In this document: positions 26,629 to 35,576 of the stretch, piece by piece | Numbering within the stretch: position 1 is the first letter of the stretch | Layout: each line of letters begins with the position of its first letter | DNA from: Paludibacter sp. | GTDB taxonomy: Bacteria > Bacteroidota > Bacteroidia > Bacteroidales > Paludibacteraceae | Length of the DNA: 64,000 bases | Reading direction: 5' to 3' | Assembly (NCBI GenBank): GCA_031292575.1 | Contig: JARLGX010000032.1 | Span: forward strand, 1 to 64,000 | Made by a program: the position numbers and the translations under genes | Notes under the pieces: model-generated | Databases searched by the model: none | What the model was told of the DNA's origin: nothing | The model's input: only the letters and a program-made list of their open reading frames with translations

Positions 26629-27180
26629 ATGATTTTACCTATTTATACTTATGGTAATGCTGTATTAAGAAAACATACTGAAAAAATTACCGCAGAATAT
26701 CCCGGATTGGAAACTTTGATAACCAATATGTATGAAACCATGTACCATGCCGAAGGTGTAGGTTTAGCTGCACCTCAAGTGGGTCTATCAATACGTTTGG
26801 TTGTAATAGATTTAGCACCGTTCAAGGAAGATGACCCTGAGTTAGGAGCATTTAAAACCGTGATGATTAACCCAATTATTACCGAAAGAAGCGCACAAGA
26901 AGTTTCCGGTGAAGAAGGTTGTTTAAGCATCCCCGGAATACATGAGACGGTAATGCGTGCCGAAAGAATTAAAATAGAATATCTGGATGCTGATTTTAAG
27001 GAACATTTTGAAGAATTTGATGGTTACAAGGCGCGTGTTATACAACACGAGTATGACCATCTGGAAGGACATTTATTTACAGATAAAGTTACACCAATTC
27101 GTCGTCAGTTGTTAAAATCGAGATTGACTAATATTGTAAAAGGAAAAGCAAGCTGTAGTTATAAAGTGAAAATTGCTTAA
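26629..27180 (+). CDS. def: peptide deformylase
   Basis: The 183-residue enzyme removes the N-formyl group from new proteins. Motif 1 is GVGLAAPQVG, motif 2 is EEGCLSIPG with the metal Cys, and motif 3 is QHEYDHLEGHLFTD (HExxH metal site, general-base Glu). Length and spacing are those of a functional type 2 (Gram-positive-like/Bacteroidota) deformylase. It is probably co-transcribed with ruvX and ends at an AT-rich hairpin. Confidence 0.97.
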   Translation: MILPIYTYGNAVLRKHTEKITAEYPGLETLITNMYETMYHAEGVGLAAPQVGLSIRLVVIDLAPFKEDDPELGAFKTVMINPIITERSAQEVSGEEGCLSIPGIHETVMRAERIKIEYLDADFKEHFEEFDGYKARVIQHEYDHLEGHLFTDKVTPIRRQLLKSRLTNIVKGKASCSYKVKIA

Positions 27181-27202
27181 TTGAATTTTGAAAATAATCA
27201 GT

Positions 27203-27229
27203 TTCAATTAAATATTTTTATTAATTGAA
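27203..27229. terminator. AT-rich hairpin between convergent def and msrBA
   Basis: TTCAATTAA (27203-27211) pairs with TTAATTGAA (27221-27229). The stem is AT-only, so it is a weak candidate, but it is placed where both convergent genes need to end. Confidence 0.4.
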
Positions 27230-27245
27230 GGCCGGAAAGTACAAA

Positions 27246-28190
27246 TTAAAATATTTTTCGGTAAATATGGCAATATGGTGTTCCGTGTTTTTTTTCGTAA
27301 TACTCCTGATGATAATCTTCAGCTTTCCAGAATTCGGGTGCAGGCTTTAAAATTGTTGCCACTTTATACCCTTTTTGAGTTAATATCCCAATATATTTTT
27401 CAGCCATAATCTTCTGATTTTCTGATGTATAAAAAATAACCGATCGATATTGATCACCAATATCGGGACCTTGTCCACCAACCTGAGTGAAATCATGCGT
27501 TTCAAAAAAAAGTTTTATCATATCTTCGTATGATGTTTTCGTCTTATCGAAAACAACTTCGGTTGTTTCTACATGTCCGGTTCTACCAGTACATACCTCC
27601 TGATAAGTTGGATTTTTAGTATGCCCCCCCATATAACCAACTGTGGTTGAAATAACTCCTATTGCTTTCATAAAATGATATTGCGTTCCCCAAAAACATC
27701 CTGAAGCAAAATAGGCTGTTTCCTGATTATTTTCTTCTGCTTTCATAACTTTATCCGGTATAAATTTCATTGATATAGAATTAACACAATAACGCGTATT
27801 TTTAGGAGTAAAGCCTTCGTTTAAAAATACATGTCCTAAATGTGCACCACAATTAGCACAGACAATTTCTGTTCGTTGTCCATCTGCATCGGGAATTCTT
27901 TTTACAGCTCCAGGAATTGCATCATCAAAACTCGGCCAACCGCAATGTGCATCAAACTTATCATTAGAACGATAAAGTGGAGCATTGCATTGTTTGCAAA
28001 CGTATGTTCCTTTTGAAAAAACAGTATCATATTCGCCAGTAAAAGGTCTTTCAGTGGCTTTGTGTAAAATAACGGCTTGTTCCTCGGGAGTAAGTGAATT
28101 ATATTTCATCTTTTTTACTTGTTGATTGCATGCTGTTTGGCTAAAAAACAAAAACATGCCCATGATTATTATTGAAAGTGTAGTTTTCAT
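27246..28190 (-). CDS. bifunctional methionine sulfoxide reductase MsrB-MsrA, lipoprotein
   Basis: The 314-residue protein has a lipoprotein signal (FFSQTAC, Cys near residue 21), then an MsrB domain (about 30-150) and an MsrA domain (about 160-310). MsrB shows two zinc CxxC pairs (CKQC, CANC), HCGWPSFDDA and RYCVNSISMKF with the catalytic Cys. MsrA shows ASGCFWGTQYHF with the catalytic Cys, GYMGGHTKNPTYQEVCTGRTGHVE and YHQEYYEK. It should repair both methionine sulfoxide stereoisomers in envelope proteins. No partner thioredoxin domain is fused to it; a secreted reductant is needed. Confidence 0.95.
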   Translation of the reverse strand: MKTTLSIIIMGMFLFFSQTACNQQVKKMKYNSLTPEEQAVILHKATERPFTGEYDTVFSKGTYVCKQCNAPLYRSNDKFDAHCGWPSFDDAIPGAVKRIPDADGQRTEIVCANCGAHLGHVFLNEGFTPKNTRYCVNSISMKFIPDKVMKAEENNQETAYFASGCFWGTQYHFMKAIGVISTTVGYMGGHTKNPTYQEVCTGRTGHVETTEVVFDKTKTSYEDMIKLFFETHDFTQVGGQGPDIGDQYRSVIFYTSENQKIMAEKYIGILTQKGYKVATILKPAPEFWKAEDYHQEYYEKKHGTPYCHIYRKIF

Positions 28191-28259
28191 TTTCTGTTTA
28201 TCTTAATGTGCTAAATAAACAGATGAATGCTTTTTTTGTTCGGAGATAAATAACAAAAC

Positions 28260-28290
28260 AATAAACGCCTTCGATAGAAAGGCGCTTATT
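28260..28290 (-). terminator. terminator after the DUF4293 gene
   Basis: A 12-bp stem (28260-28271 with 28279-28290) has one position that is a G-U wobble in minus-strand RNA. It lies 18 bp after the DUF4293 stop, and A-rich plus-strand sequence follows, giving U-rich RNA. Confidence 0.65.
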
Positions 28291-28308
28291 TAAGATAAAG
28301 TCTGAGGT

Positions 28309-28776
28309 TTATCTTAACCGATCTAATGATTTCACTAACTTTTCATCTTTTCCAATTGACCCAATGGCTAAATAACACAAAATGAGGTTTATAAGCGGAA
28401 ACAAGGCAGTAATTCGCAAATGCCAATCGGCATGCAAGCGCACGCAAGCCGGCCATAAATACAATAACAAAAAGAAATAATAGCTGATTATAAAAACCAT
28501 ATTAATTACTGTCAGCCTGATTTGCTTTACTCTATTTTTGTAAGAAAAAATAGTAATTAATGCCAAAACCGGAACAACAACTGAAACAGCTGTCAATAAC
28601 CAAACTGCTGAATCTACTACATTGCCAGTTGGTTTAATAAGCGAAATACCCCTAAAGTCAACAAGATAAATCAAATTGTCAACCTTATTTATCAAATCCG
28701 CAATTGGAGAAAAGATTATGAATCCTGATAAAACTACTATTGCCAGTAAATAGAGTGTTTGAATACGTTGTAACAT
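28309..28776 (-). CDS. DUF4293 family membrane protein
   Basis: The start at 28776 (MLQRIQTLYLLAIVVLSG) is chosen because DUF4293 proteins begin with MLQRIQT; the frame is open to 28833. The about 155-residue protein has four membrane helices with a periplasmic loop after the first. No function is known; the family is typical of Bacteroidota. It begins 7 bp after the stop of the wlbA-like gene, so it is probably read from the same transcript. Confidence 0.8.
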   Translation of the reverse strand: MLQRIQTLYLLAIVVLSGFIIFSPIADLINKVDNLIYLVDFRGISLIKPTGNVVDSAVWLLTAVSVVVPVLALITIFSYKNRVKQIRLTVINMVFIISYYFFLLLYLWPACVRLHADWHLRITALFPLINLILCYLAIGSIGKDEKLVKSLDRLR

Positions 28777-28783
28777 AAAAAGT

Positions 28784-29809
28784 TTATTTAATTTTTTTCC
28801 ACTGAGCATCCCGAACAGCATAAATGCGTTCAATGATTTCTACTACTTTAAGACCTTCCAAAACGTTGGTAGTAATATTTCCTTTATCATTAAGTTTTTC
28901 AATCACATTTTCAATCACATAATGATGATTTTGAGCTGAACCTTTATACAGTCCATAGTCATTTGGCGGATTGGATGGATTTAATTCAGGCATCACATAA
29001 TCTTTTATATGACAATAACTTACCTCATTCATATATTGCCCTGAAACTTTAACTGTTCCTTTTGAGCCGAGGATTGTAATGCTACTTTCCAAATTTGTAT
29101 CCCAAACAGCAGTTGAATAGTTTAAGCATCCTATACCGCCATTGATAAAGTTGAAAGTCACTAACCCACTATCTTCAAAATCAGTCAAATCTTTGTGGCT
29201 AAAATCAGCAAATTTTCCACAAATATTTTGAATATCACCAAACAACCAATACATAATATCAATAAAGTGTGAAAACTGTGTGAATAATGTTCCACCATCC
29301 AAGTTTGCATCACCATGCCAGTTTCCGTTTTTATAATAGCGGTCATCACGATTCCAAAAACAATCGAGTTTCACAATAAAAATATCACCAAGTACTTTAT
29401 TATCAATCAATTCCTTTAGCCAGACAGATGGTGGTGAATATCTATTTTGCATGACACTAAAAACATGACGCGACATTTCCAACGACTTAAAAAGAATTTT
29501 TTCAGCATCTAATTTTGTCAAAGCAATCGGTTTTTCCAACACCACATGTTTTCTTGCTTTCAGAGCTTTTATTGCATAATCGGCATGAGAACCATTGGGA
29601 GTACAAATGTTTATTACATCAATATCAAGATTTGCATTCAACAAATCATCAAAATTAGTGAAGTATTTTTCGGATATATTTTCTAAGCCAAGTTCTTCTT
29701 TTGACAAAATATCGCACACTGCAACTAACTCAGAATCAGTATTTTCCCGAATCATTTCTGCATGACGTTTACCTATATGCCCCTGTCCTATTACCGCAAA
29801 TTTTATCAT
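28784..29809 (-). CDS. wlbA: UDP-GlcNAcA 3-dehydrogenase-type Gfo/Idh oxidoreductase (WlbA/WbpB-like)
   Basis: The start at 29809 (MIKFAVIGQGHIGKRH) is preferred over the upstream Met, which only adds a polar extension. The enzyme has an N-terminal NAD Rossmann motif (VIGQGHIGKRHAEMI), then TPNGSHADYAIKAL and VLEKPIALT with the catalytic Lys. The C-terminal alpha/beta domain includes NGNWHGDANLDGGTLFTQFSHFID. Next to a hexapeptide acetyltransferase and a DegT aminotransferase, it should oxidise C3 of UDP-N-acetylglucosaminuronate. That is the first modifying step toward 2,3-diacetamido uronic acids of surface glycans. Confidence 0.85.
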   Translation of the reverse strand: MIKFAVIGQGHIGKRHAEMIRENTDSELVAVCDILSKEELGLENISEKYFTNFDDLLNANLDIDVINICTPNGSHADYAIKALKARKHVVLEKPIALTKLDAEKILFKSLEMSRHVFSVMQNRYSPPSVWLKELIDNKVLGDIFIVKLDCFWNRDDRYYKNGNWHGDANLDGGTLFTQFSHFIDIMYWLFGDIQNICGKFADFSHKDLTDFEDSGLVTFNFINGGIGCLNYSTAVWDTNLESSITILGSKGTVKVSGQYMNEVSYCHIKDYVMPELNPSNPPNDYGLYKGSAQNHHYVIENVIEKLNDKGNITTNVLEGLKVVEIIERIYAVRDAQWKKIK

Positions 29810-29831
29810 TTTGCTTTCAGTATTTTTTTGC

Positions 29832-30413
29832 TTATTTAATTCGTATAACTTTTCCATTTTTCAATTCATACTCCTGTCCGGTTTCAGGGCAAAAAGCTTT
29901 ATTTTCTGAATTAAAATTTAGTTTCTGACCATTTTCACTTACCCAACCGGTTTGTTTGGCGGGATTGCCAACAACTAAAGCAAAAGCTTTTACGGGTTTT
30001 GTAATAACTGAACCGGCACCAATCAACGCGTATTCCCCAATTTCATTTCCACAAATCACGGTTGCATTTGCTCCAATACTTGCTCCTTTACGAACAATAG
30101 TTTTAACAAATTCATTTTTTCGGTTTACATGGCTTCTCGGATTAATTACATTGGTAAAAACCATTGATGGTCCCAGAAAAACATCATCTTCACAAATTAC
30201 ACCGGTATAAACCGATACATTATTTTGCACTTTGACATTGTTGCCAAGCCTTACTTCAGGCGAAATTACTACATTTTGCCCGATATTACAAGTTTCACCA
30301 ATCACACAACCTGACATAATATGTGAAAAGTGCCATATTTTTGTTCCATGTCCTATTTCACAATAAGCATCTATAATTGCAGTTTCGTGAGCAAAATAGT
30401 CGTTCATAGTCAT
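29832..30413 (-). CDS. wlbB: hexapeptide-repeat N-acetyltransferase (WlbB/WbpD-like)
   Basis: The 193-residue protein is a left-handed beta-helix acyltransferase. It begins FAHETAIIDAYCEIGHGTKIWHF and continues in hexapeptide repeats (IGETCNIGQNVVI, GASIGANATVICG). In the pathway it acetylates the 3-amino group of UDP-GlcNAc(3N)A with acetyl-CoA. The overlong conserved FTNVINPRSH segment matches WbpD relatives. It lies between the oxidoreductase and aminotransferase genes on the same strand. Confidence 0.87.
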   Translation of the reverse strand: MTMNDYFAHETAIIDAYCEIGHGTKIWHFSHIMSGCVIGETCNIGQNVVISPEVRLGNNVKVQNNVSVYTGVICEDDVFLGPSMVFTNVINPRSHVNRKNEFVKTIVRKGASIGANATVICGNEIGEYALIGAGSVITKPVKAFALVVGNPAKQTGWVSENGQKLNFNSENKAFCPETGQEYELKNGKVIRIK

Positions 30414-30488
30414 TCTAAAGTTTCAACTGTTTTCTACTAATAAATTCAATGTTTACGCAAATCATAATGATTAAATTGAGATTTTATG

Positions 30489-31616
30489 TTATTTCAAAAA
30501 TTCAAGAACATTTGAAGTTATATATTCCAATTGTCTCTCTGAAAGCTCTGTGTGCATAGGCAACGAAAGTACAGATTTGCTAAGCCTTTCAGCGTTTGGA
30601 AAATCGCCTGACATGTACCGATCATTTTGATACGCCTTTTGGAGATGTAATGGCACCGGATAATAGATCATAGTCGGAATACCTTTGTCACTGAGAAGCC
30701 TTTGTAATTCAGCTCTTTCTACATCAATCAATTTCAATGTATATTGATGATAAACGTGCGTTGAATTTACAGAACGGGTTGGAATTATCAATTTATCATT
30801 GTTTGCAAATGCCGCATTATAATATGCAGCAGCAGCTAGCCTGTTAGCTATATATTCATCTAAATGCTTTAATTTCACATTAAGTACAGCCGCTTGAATT
30901 GAGTCTAATCGCGAATTAACTCCTATCATATCATGATGATAACGCTCTACCATGCCATGATTTGCAACAGCTCTCATTATAGCGGCAAGCGCATCATTAT
31001 TGGTAAATATTGCACCACCATCACCAAAACATCCCAAATTTTTAGAAGGGAAAAAGGAAGTACAGCCAATGTCGCCCATGCAACCAGATTGAACCTGAGC
31101 ACTATCCGAAAACATGTATTTTGATCCAATTGATTGACAGGCATCTTCAACTACAAAAAGATTATGTTCTTTAGCCAATGACAAAATTTCTTGCATATTG
31201 GCATTCTGACCAAATAGATGTACCGGAACAATGGCTTTAGTTTTGGAAGTAAGTGCTTTTCTGACCGAATCAATTGAGATATTAAACGTGTCATATTCTA
31301 CATCTACCAAAATTGGTGTTAAACCTAACAATGCAATTACTTCGGCAGTAGCAATAAAAGTAAAAGCAGGTATAATAACTTCATCTCCCGCTTTTAATCC
31401 CAATGCCATGAAAGCTATTTGAAGTGCATCGGTACCATTTCCAACCGGAATAACATGTTTTACATTCAAATAAGATTCTAAATTATGCTGAAAATCAACA
31501 ACTTTAGAACCTTTTATAAATGAAGTTGAATCAATAACTTCTTGAATTCCATCATCAATTTGAGTCTTAATTTTTTCATATTGACTTTTCAAGTCAACCA
31601 TTTGGATTTTATGCAT
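30489..31616 (-). CDS. wlbC: DegT/DnrJ/EryC1 sugar aminotransferase (WlbC/WbpE-like)
   Basis: The 375-residue PLP enzyme is of the sugar aminotransferase family: MVDLKSQYEKIKTQID, VIPVGNGTDALQIAFMALGLKAGDEVI, FTFIATAEVIALLG, VEDACQSIGS, and the PLP-Lys site FFPSKNLGCFGDGGAIFT. It should transaminate the 3-keto sugar made by the adjacent oxidoreductase. It is the first gene of the wlbC-wlbB-wlbA-DUF4293 set. No epimerase or glycosyltransferase of the pathway is nearby. Confidence 0.9.
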   Translation of the reverse strand: MHKIQMVDLKSQYEKIKTQIDDGIQEVIDSTSFIKGSKVVDFQHNLESYLNVKHVIPVGNGTDALQIAFMALGLKAGDEVIIPAFTFIATAEVIALLGLTPILVDVEYDTFNISIDSVRKALTSKTKAIVPVHLFGQNANMQEILSLAKEHNLFVVEDACQSIGSKYMFSDSAQVQSGCMGDIGCTSFFPSKNLGCFGDGGAIFTNNDALAAIMRAVANHGMVERYHHDMIGVNSRLDSIQAAVLNVKLKHLDEYIANRLAAAAYYNAAFANNDKLIIPTRSVNSTHVYHQYTLKLIDVERAELQRLLSDKGIPTMIYYPVPLHLQKAYQNDRYMSGDFPNAERLSKSVLSLPMHTELSERQLEYITSNVLEFLK

Positions 31617-31665
31617 AGGGTACTTACCATTAAGCTTTTAAAGCCTGAAAACGGCACATTTTTTA

Positions 31666-32658
31666 CTATTTCTGTTCTAAAACAAATTCAACTTCCTGAG
31701 GTGAAATTCTGATATTGGAAATATGAGAAGAATTATTCTTAATTCTCAACATTTGTTTACTTTGGCTTGATGACTTTAAATCGTTATAATCTAAATATAT
31801 TTGAATATCATCCGGTGAAAAAGTATTAAACTGACTTAAACCAACTTTGTATGTAGCAGTTACAAAAGCGGGAAAAGCTCTGATTGATAAGTTATCAGGA
31901 CAATTAATATTTGTAATTGGTATTTGCACTTTTCTTTCGGTAAATGGCTCCACAAAAATGCTCACCCTTGTATATTTTGCTGAATATTGGAGGCGGTCGT
32001 TGAGTTTTAATTTACACTTATACATCGCTGTATCATTAACGTTTTTCAACTCCAGCAACTCTGTTGGGATTGACTTTAGCGAATTGAGCAGTTTTTTTTC
32101 ACCAAAGACAGTTACTTCACTTGGTTCAAGTCGTATGCCTTCGCTCAACATATATTGAGGTGCCAATTCAATTTTAGATATAAGCTTTATGGGCAAAGTT
32201 TTTACACTTAGACGCTCATATTGAATTAACAATGAATCGGGATGAACTTCAAGTATTGTAGTTGTGCTCTGTAAATGCATATACCTGCTAATTCGTCCAC
32301 CGAGTTGATCCGAAGTAATCAGAATTTCTCCTTTTTGGTAAAAGTTTCTGCTTAAATCAATTGATATAGGACTTTGATGATTACTTTGGTAATAAAAAAG
32401 TTTTACGCCCTGATCTTTTATATTTACAGTAATTTCTCTGGGCGGGGAATTTGTTATTGCGTAATTTATCGGTAGCCCTACATATCGCACAGGAATAGTA
32501 ATTGTGGTTTCATGTTCTTTTCCCAACGAATGGACAAACCAAAAGGCTGAAGACAAGGCAAGAAAAAACAAAAAGCTTAAAATATCTTTTGATAAAAAGA
32601 ATGATTTAAGCTTTTGCAAGTAATACTTTAGAAAGTTTATGACGCTGTTATCGGCCAT
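31666..32658 (-). CDS. YbbR-like domain protein
   Basis: The 330-residue protein has one N-terminal membrane helix (about residues 27-44) and an extracytoplasmic region with YbbR-type repeats: ITIPVRYVGLPINY, LPIKLISKIELAPQYMLSEGIRLEPSEVTVFG, and RISPQEVEFVLEQ. In Firmicutes such proteins (CdaR) regulate a diadenylate cyclase; in Bacteroidota the gene sits after yajC and its role is unknown. It starts 9 bp after the yajC stop. The usual next gene in the phylum, coaE, is not present here. Confidence 0.85.
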   Translation of the reverse strand: MADNSVINFLKYYLQKLKSFFLSKDILSFLFFLALSSAFWFVHSLGKEHETTITIPVRYVGLPINYAITNSPPREITVNIKDQGVKLFYYQSNHQSPISIDLSRNFYQKGEILITSDQLGGRISRYMHLQSTTTILEVHPDSLLIQYERLSVKTLPIKLISKIELAPQYMLSEGIRLEPSEVTVFGEKKLLNSLKSIPTELLELKNVNDTAMYKCKLKLNDRLQYSAKYTRVSIFVEPFTERKVQIPITNINCPDNLSIRAFPAFVTATYKVGLSQFNTFSPDDIQIYLDYNDLKSSSQSKQMLRIKNNSSHISNIRISPQEVEFVLEQK

Positions 32659-32667
32659 GAAAATAGC

Positions 32668-33003
32668 TTATTTTGACGGAGATTGGATATCTTCAGCAGT
32701 AGCAAAAACTGAATTTTTATCAACTTTAATGCGTACATTATCTGCTATTTCTACGGTAACAGTAGTTTCTTTAATATCTTTCACTTTACCATAAATACCA
32801 CCTGAAGTGACAACTGAATCACCCGGTTTCATAGCTTCACGTTGTTTTTTAATTTCCTTTTGACGTTTGCTTTGTGGACGAATCATGAAGAAATAGAAAA
32901 CAACAAAAATCAACACCATCATCAAAATGCCTGAATAACTGCTCATGCCACCTGCTCCCGGAGCTCCCGGAGCTGCTTGTAATAAAATACTTAATAGATT
33001 CAT
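32668..33003 (-). CDS. yajC: YajC, Sec translocase accessory subunit
   Basis: The 111-residue protein has a Gly/Pro-rich N-terminus, one membrane helix (about 22-43), and the YajC signature FFMIRPQSKRQKEIKKQREAMKPGDSVVTSGGIYGKVKDI. It associates with SecDF and helps protein export. It lies in the conserved nusB-yajC-ybbR order. Confidence 0.95.
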   Translation of the reverse strand: MNLLSILLQAAPGAPGAGGMSSYSGILMMVLIFVVFYFFMIRPQSKRQKEIKKQREAMKPGDSVVTSGGIYGKVKDIKETTVTVEIADNVRIKVDKNSVFATAEDIQSPSK

Positions 33004-33046
33004 ATTCTTTCTTTTTTTATTTATTTATAGTTACAAAAATAGTTTA

Positions 33047-33997
33047 TTATTTTTTATTATCGCTAAACATGACCACTTTAATCAATTTATTTTCTTTTTT
33101 CAGGTGAGTTACAATGTTGTCAAGTACTCCATTAATGAAAGTTCCGCTCTTATCGGTACTATACGTTTTTGCAATTTCAATATATTCATTCAAAGTAACA
33201 TTCACCGGAATTGTAGGGAAGTCCATTAATTCCGCCAAAGCCACTTCCATAATCACGATATCCATAAAAGCAATACGATCAATTTCCCAATTTTTTGTAT
33301 TCTCATCAATCATTTGACGCAGAACTGCTCCTTTAGTCAAAACACTTCTCATCAGTTTGGTTGCAAATTCGGCATCTTCTTCATCTTTGAACATGGGTAG
33401 CAAAACTTGTTCAGCTCCTTGTGCAAAATCAAACCGTTTGATAGTTTTTATAATAAAACTTACTACCATTTCAATGTCATCAGTCCAGTAAATATTTTGG
33501 TCTTGAATTGAATCATCCAATGCTTCACTCTGAAGAATTATTTTTTTGAAAATCTTACGCCAAATGTCTTTGTCAGCAGCATAATCTGCAACAGGAGCAT
33601 TCATGTATTCCAAATAAAAATCAGTAGAAATGATTTCTTCAAATAAAATTTTAATGATTTCAGAATCGTTCACCCACGACAGTTTATGAGCTTTTAAATA
33701 TTCATTAAACTGCGTGTTTTTCGAAAGTTGAGCAACAAATGAGTTGTCAATAAATCGTGTATTTGGATTTAAATCCTCAGTGGTAGGGCGAAGTCTGTTT
33801 CGTTTTGTTTCAATGCGATCTGCTGCAAATCGGGTAATTTCAATAGATAGTTGGAGCAAGTGATAGTACAGATCGTAGGTCTTTTCTATACTGTGAAACA
33901 ATTCTTTTTCGGCTACAGGCAACGATTTGCTGTCGCTTTTGTAATAGGAATATAAGATTTGGACAATCTTAATACGCAATAATACTCGATTAATCAT
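33047..33997 (-). CDS. nusB: transcription antitermination factor NusB (long Bacteroidota form)
   Basis: The 316-residue protein ends with the NusB fold (about residues 190-300: NTKNWEIDRIAFMDIVIMEVALAELMDFPTIPVNVTLNEYIEIAKTYSTDKSGTFINGVLD, split here by helices). It begins with the related RVLLRIKIVQILYSYY. The roughly 150-residue N-terminal part is the lineage-typical extension. NusB with NusE binds boxA RNA and prevents termination in rRNA operons. It heads the yajC-ybbR cluster and has its own promoter. Confidence 0.92.
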   Translation of the reverse strand: MINRVLLRIKIVQILYSYYKSDSKSLPVAEKELFHSIEKTYDLYYHLLQLSIEITRFAADRIETKRNRLRPTTEDLNPNTRFIDNSFVAQLSKNTQFNEYLKAHKLSWVNDSEIIKILFEEIISTDFYLEYMNAPVADYAADKDIWRKIFKKIILQSEALDDSIQDQNIYWTDDIEMVVSFIIKTIKRFDFAQGAEQVLLPMFKDEEDAEFATKLMRSVLTKGAVLRQMIDENTKNWEIDRIAFMDIVIMEVALAELMDFPTIPVNVTLNEYIEIAKTYSTDKSGTFINGVLDNIVTHLKKENKLIKVVMFSDNKK

Positions 33998-34091
33998 ATA
34001 TACGTGAACGCATTTGTTTAATGCATAATTAATAATGCATAATTCATTATTTAAGAAATTCTATTTTAAAATCAAATTTCTAATTTTGGTG

Positions 34092-34099
34092 CAAAGATA
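34092..34099 (-). promoter_or_regulatory. -7 box for the nusB-yajC-ybbR operon
   Basis: The minus strand reads TATCTTTG, an exact consensus match, about 95 nt before the nusB start. Confidence 0.5.
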
Positions 34100-34176
34100 G
34101 TACATTTTCCTATTAATATTTGTAATAGCATCCAACAAACTCAATTATGAAATACGAATCGTAAATCGCAACCAAC

Positions 34177-34575
34177 TTAAACCAGCCATGGAAAGCGAAA
34201 ACAAGTCTCATTATACAGACAATAATCAGCTATTCCATTTACTGCAAGTGTTTTAACCAGTTTAGCTTCAGAAAGCAATTCTTTTGCAAACTCGAGCGTA
34301 GTACCGGTTTTTACCCTGTCGTCGACCAATAGAATTCTCTTTCCTTTAAAGTCAAAATCAATTTCAGCCAGTAATTTCGGTTTATCATACAATTTATTCT
34401 GCATTGCATCGCGTAAATTTAACTTCAGCAGATGATATTCACATCCTAAACGTTGATTAATCATGGCAGCAGGGATAATTCCGCCATTGGCAATTGCCAC
34501 CACCATATCAAATGTTTCGGGGATTTCAATGGTTCTCACACGCTCCATTACTTCTACAAAAGGTTTTGTTTCCAT
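34177..34575 (-). CDS. PRTase-fold phosphoribosyltransferase-like protein
   Basis: The 132-residue protein has the type I PRTase fold: VVAIANGGIIPAAMI early on, and the PRPP-binding motif RILLVDDRVKTGTTLEFAKELL near residue 80. It is shorter than hypoxanthine-guanine enzymes and lacks a clear base-binding hood, so the substrate is uncertain. The ECF S-component-like gene 56 bp upstream on the same strand suggests the pair scavenges a nucleobase or related ring compound. Confidence 0.8.
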   Translation of the reverse strand: METKPFVEVMERVRTIEIPETFDMVVAIANGGIIPAAMINQRLGCEYHLLKLNLRDAMQNKLYDKPKLLAEIDFDFKGKRILLVDDRVKTGTTLEFAKELLSEAKLVKTLAVNGIADYCLYNETCFRFPWLV

Positions 34576-34631
34576 TGAATTATTTTCAATTAATATGAAT
34601 TGGCCTCACACGGTTCACTGACACTTAAAAA

Positions 34632-35141
34632 TTACCATTTCGAAATAGCTTTCAGAACAAAATAACCGCCAATCAATTGAAGTAAAATTCCAGGGAATCC
34701 AATACGAATATCTTGCACGGCAGCCATAAAGCTTCCGGTTAGTGCAAATTCAGCTATCATACCAATTCCCTGATAGAAAAGGATTACAGCCAACAGGTTT
34801 TGTAATTTAATTTGTTTGGTTCGTTGCGCCAGATAAGCAGCAGCTGTAGCAAGCAAAGCAGATTTTATAAGAATAATTGGAAGCATTTCTGCTGCCGGCA
34901 TTCCAAAAAGTGCATGATTAATTATGGGAGAAGCTACGGCAGTAAGTAAACCGGTAAAAAAACCGTATTTGTAGGCTGCGATTAAAGTAAAGAAATAGAT
35001 TGGCAATAACATTTGACCGCCAAATGGAAATAAGTGGCAAAGTTGTGGTAATACTATGTTACCCGCAATAAAAAGCAATGCGAATAAATAAGATTTAAGT
35101 TCAACAACTTTAAGCGAATGAAGTTTAATTGCAGATTCCAT
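34632..35141 (-). CDS. ECF-transporter S-component-like membrane protein
   Basis: The 169-residue hydrophobic protein has about five to six helices with LPQLCHLFPFGGQMLLPIYFF and YKYGFFTGLLTAVASPIINHALFG. This arrangement is typical of substrate-binding S components of energy-coupling factor importers. No A or T components are adjacent, so it would share a common energising module encoded elsewhere. The ligand is unknown. TATTTTTG on the minus strand (35261-35268) is a candidate -7 box. Confidence 0.7.
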   Translation of the reverse strand: MESAIKLHSLKVVELKSYLFALLFIAGNIVLPQLCHLFPFGGQMLLPIYFFTLIAAYKYGFFTGLLTAVASPIINHALFGMPAAEMLPIILIKSALLATAAAYLAQRTKQIKLQNLLAVILFYQGIGMIAEFALTGSFMAAVQDIRIGFPGILLQLIGGYFVLKAISKW

Positions 35142-35576
35142 GATTTGATTGTATTTAAATAAATTATTATTAATGCATTACTTGATTTCAATTTTTTTAA
35201 AACAAAAAAAGCAGAATTTCATGATTACATTAGCTTTTCTATTTATTTGAAATTGAATTACAAAAATAAGTATTTATTTTGTTTTTCCTTTCAATAGACG
35301 CGTGAAAATTACCTAAATTCAGAATTTACTAAATATAAATAATATTCCGTCTATTCTCAAAATAGCATTCTTTCATTTCCCCTCCCGAAATATTTATAAA
35401 TAATGACGTAAGTTTAACCCTGCAGATTACATTTATGAAAATAATTTTCATGTAAATCAACAAAAAAGATATATTTGTTTGATATATTCAAAAAAAATGC
35501 AGAAATTTGGGGATTCATTAGTTATTCGTAATTAATAATGCACAATTAATAATTGTTCGAAAAAATCAGGAGCATT
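35142..35576. other. 435-bp divergent intergenic region
   Basis: It is very AT-rich, between the S-component gene (minus) and the DUF3276 gene (plus). Candidate -7 boxes are TATTTTTG on the minus strand (35261-35268) and TATATTTG on the plus strand (35470-35477). AGGAG at 35568-35572 is a short-spaced ribosome site that fixes the DUF3276 start. I looked for a riboswitch before the transporter gene and saw none I could name. Confidence 0.4.

Noticed and set aside
35142-35552. Riboswitch upstream of the ECF S-component-like gene
   Set aside because: I found no recognisable purine, preQ1, cobalamin, thiamine or similar riboswitch core in this AT-rich leader.
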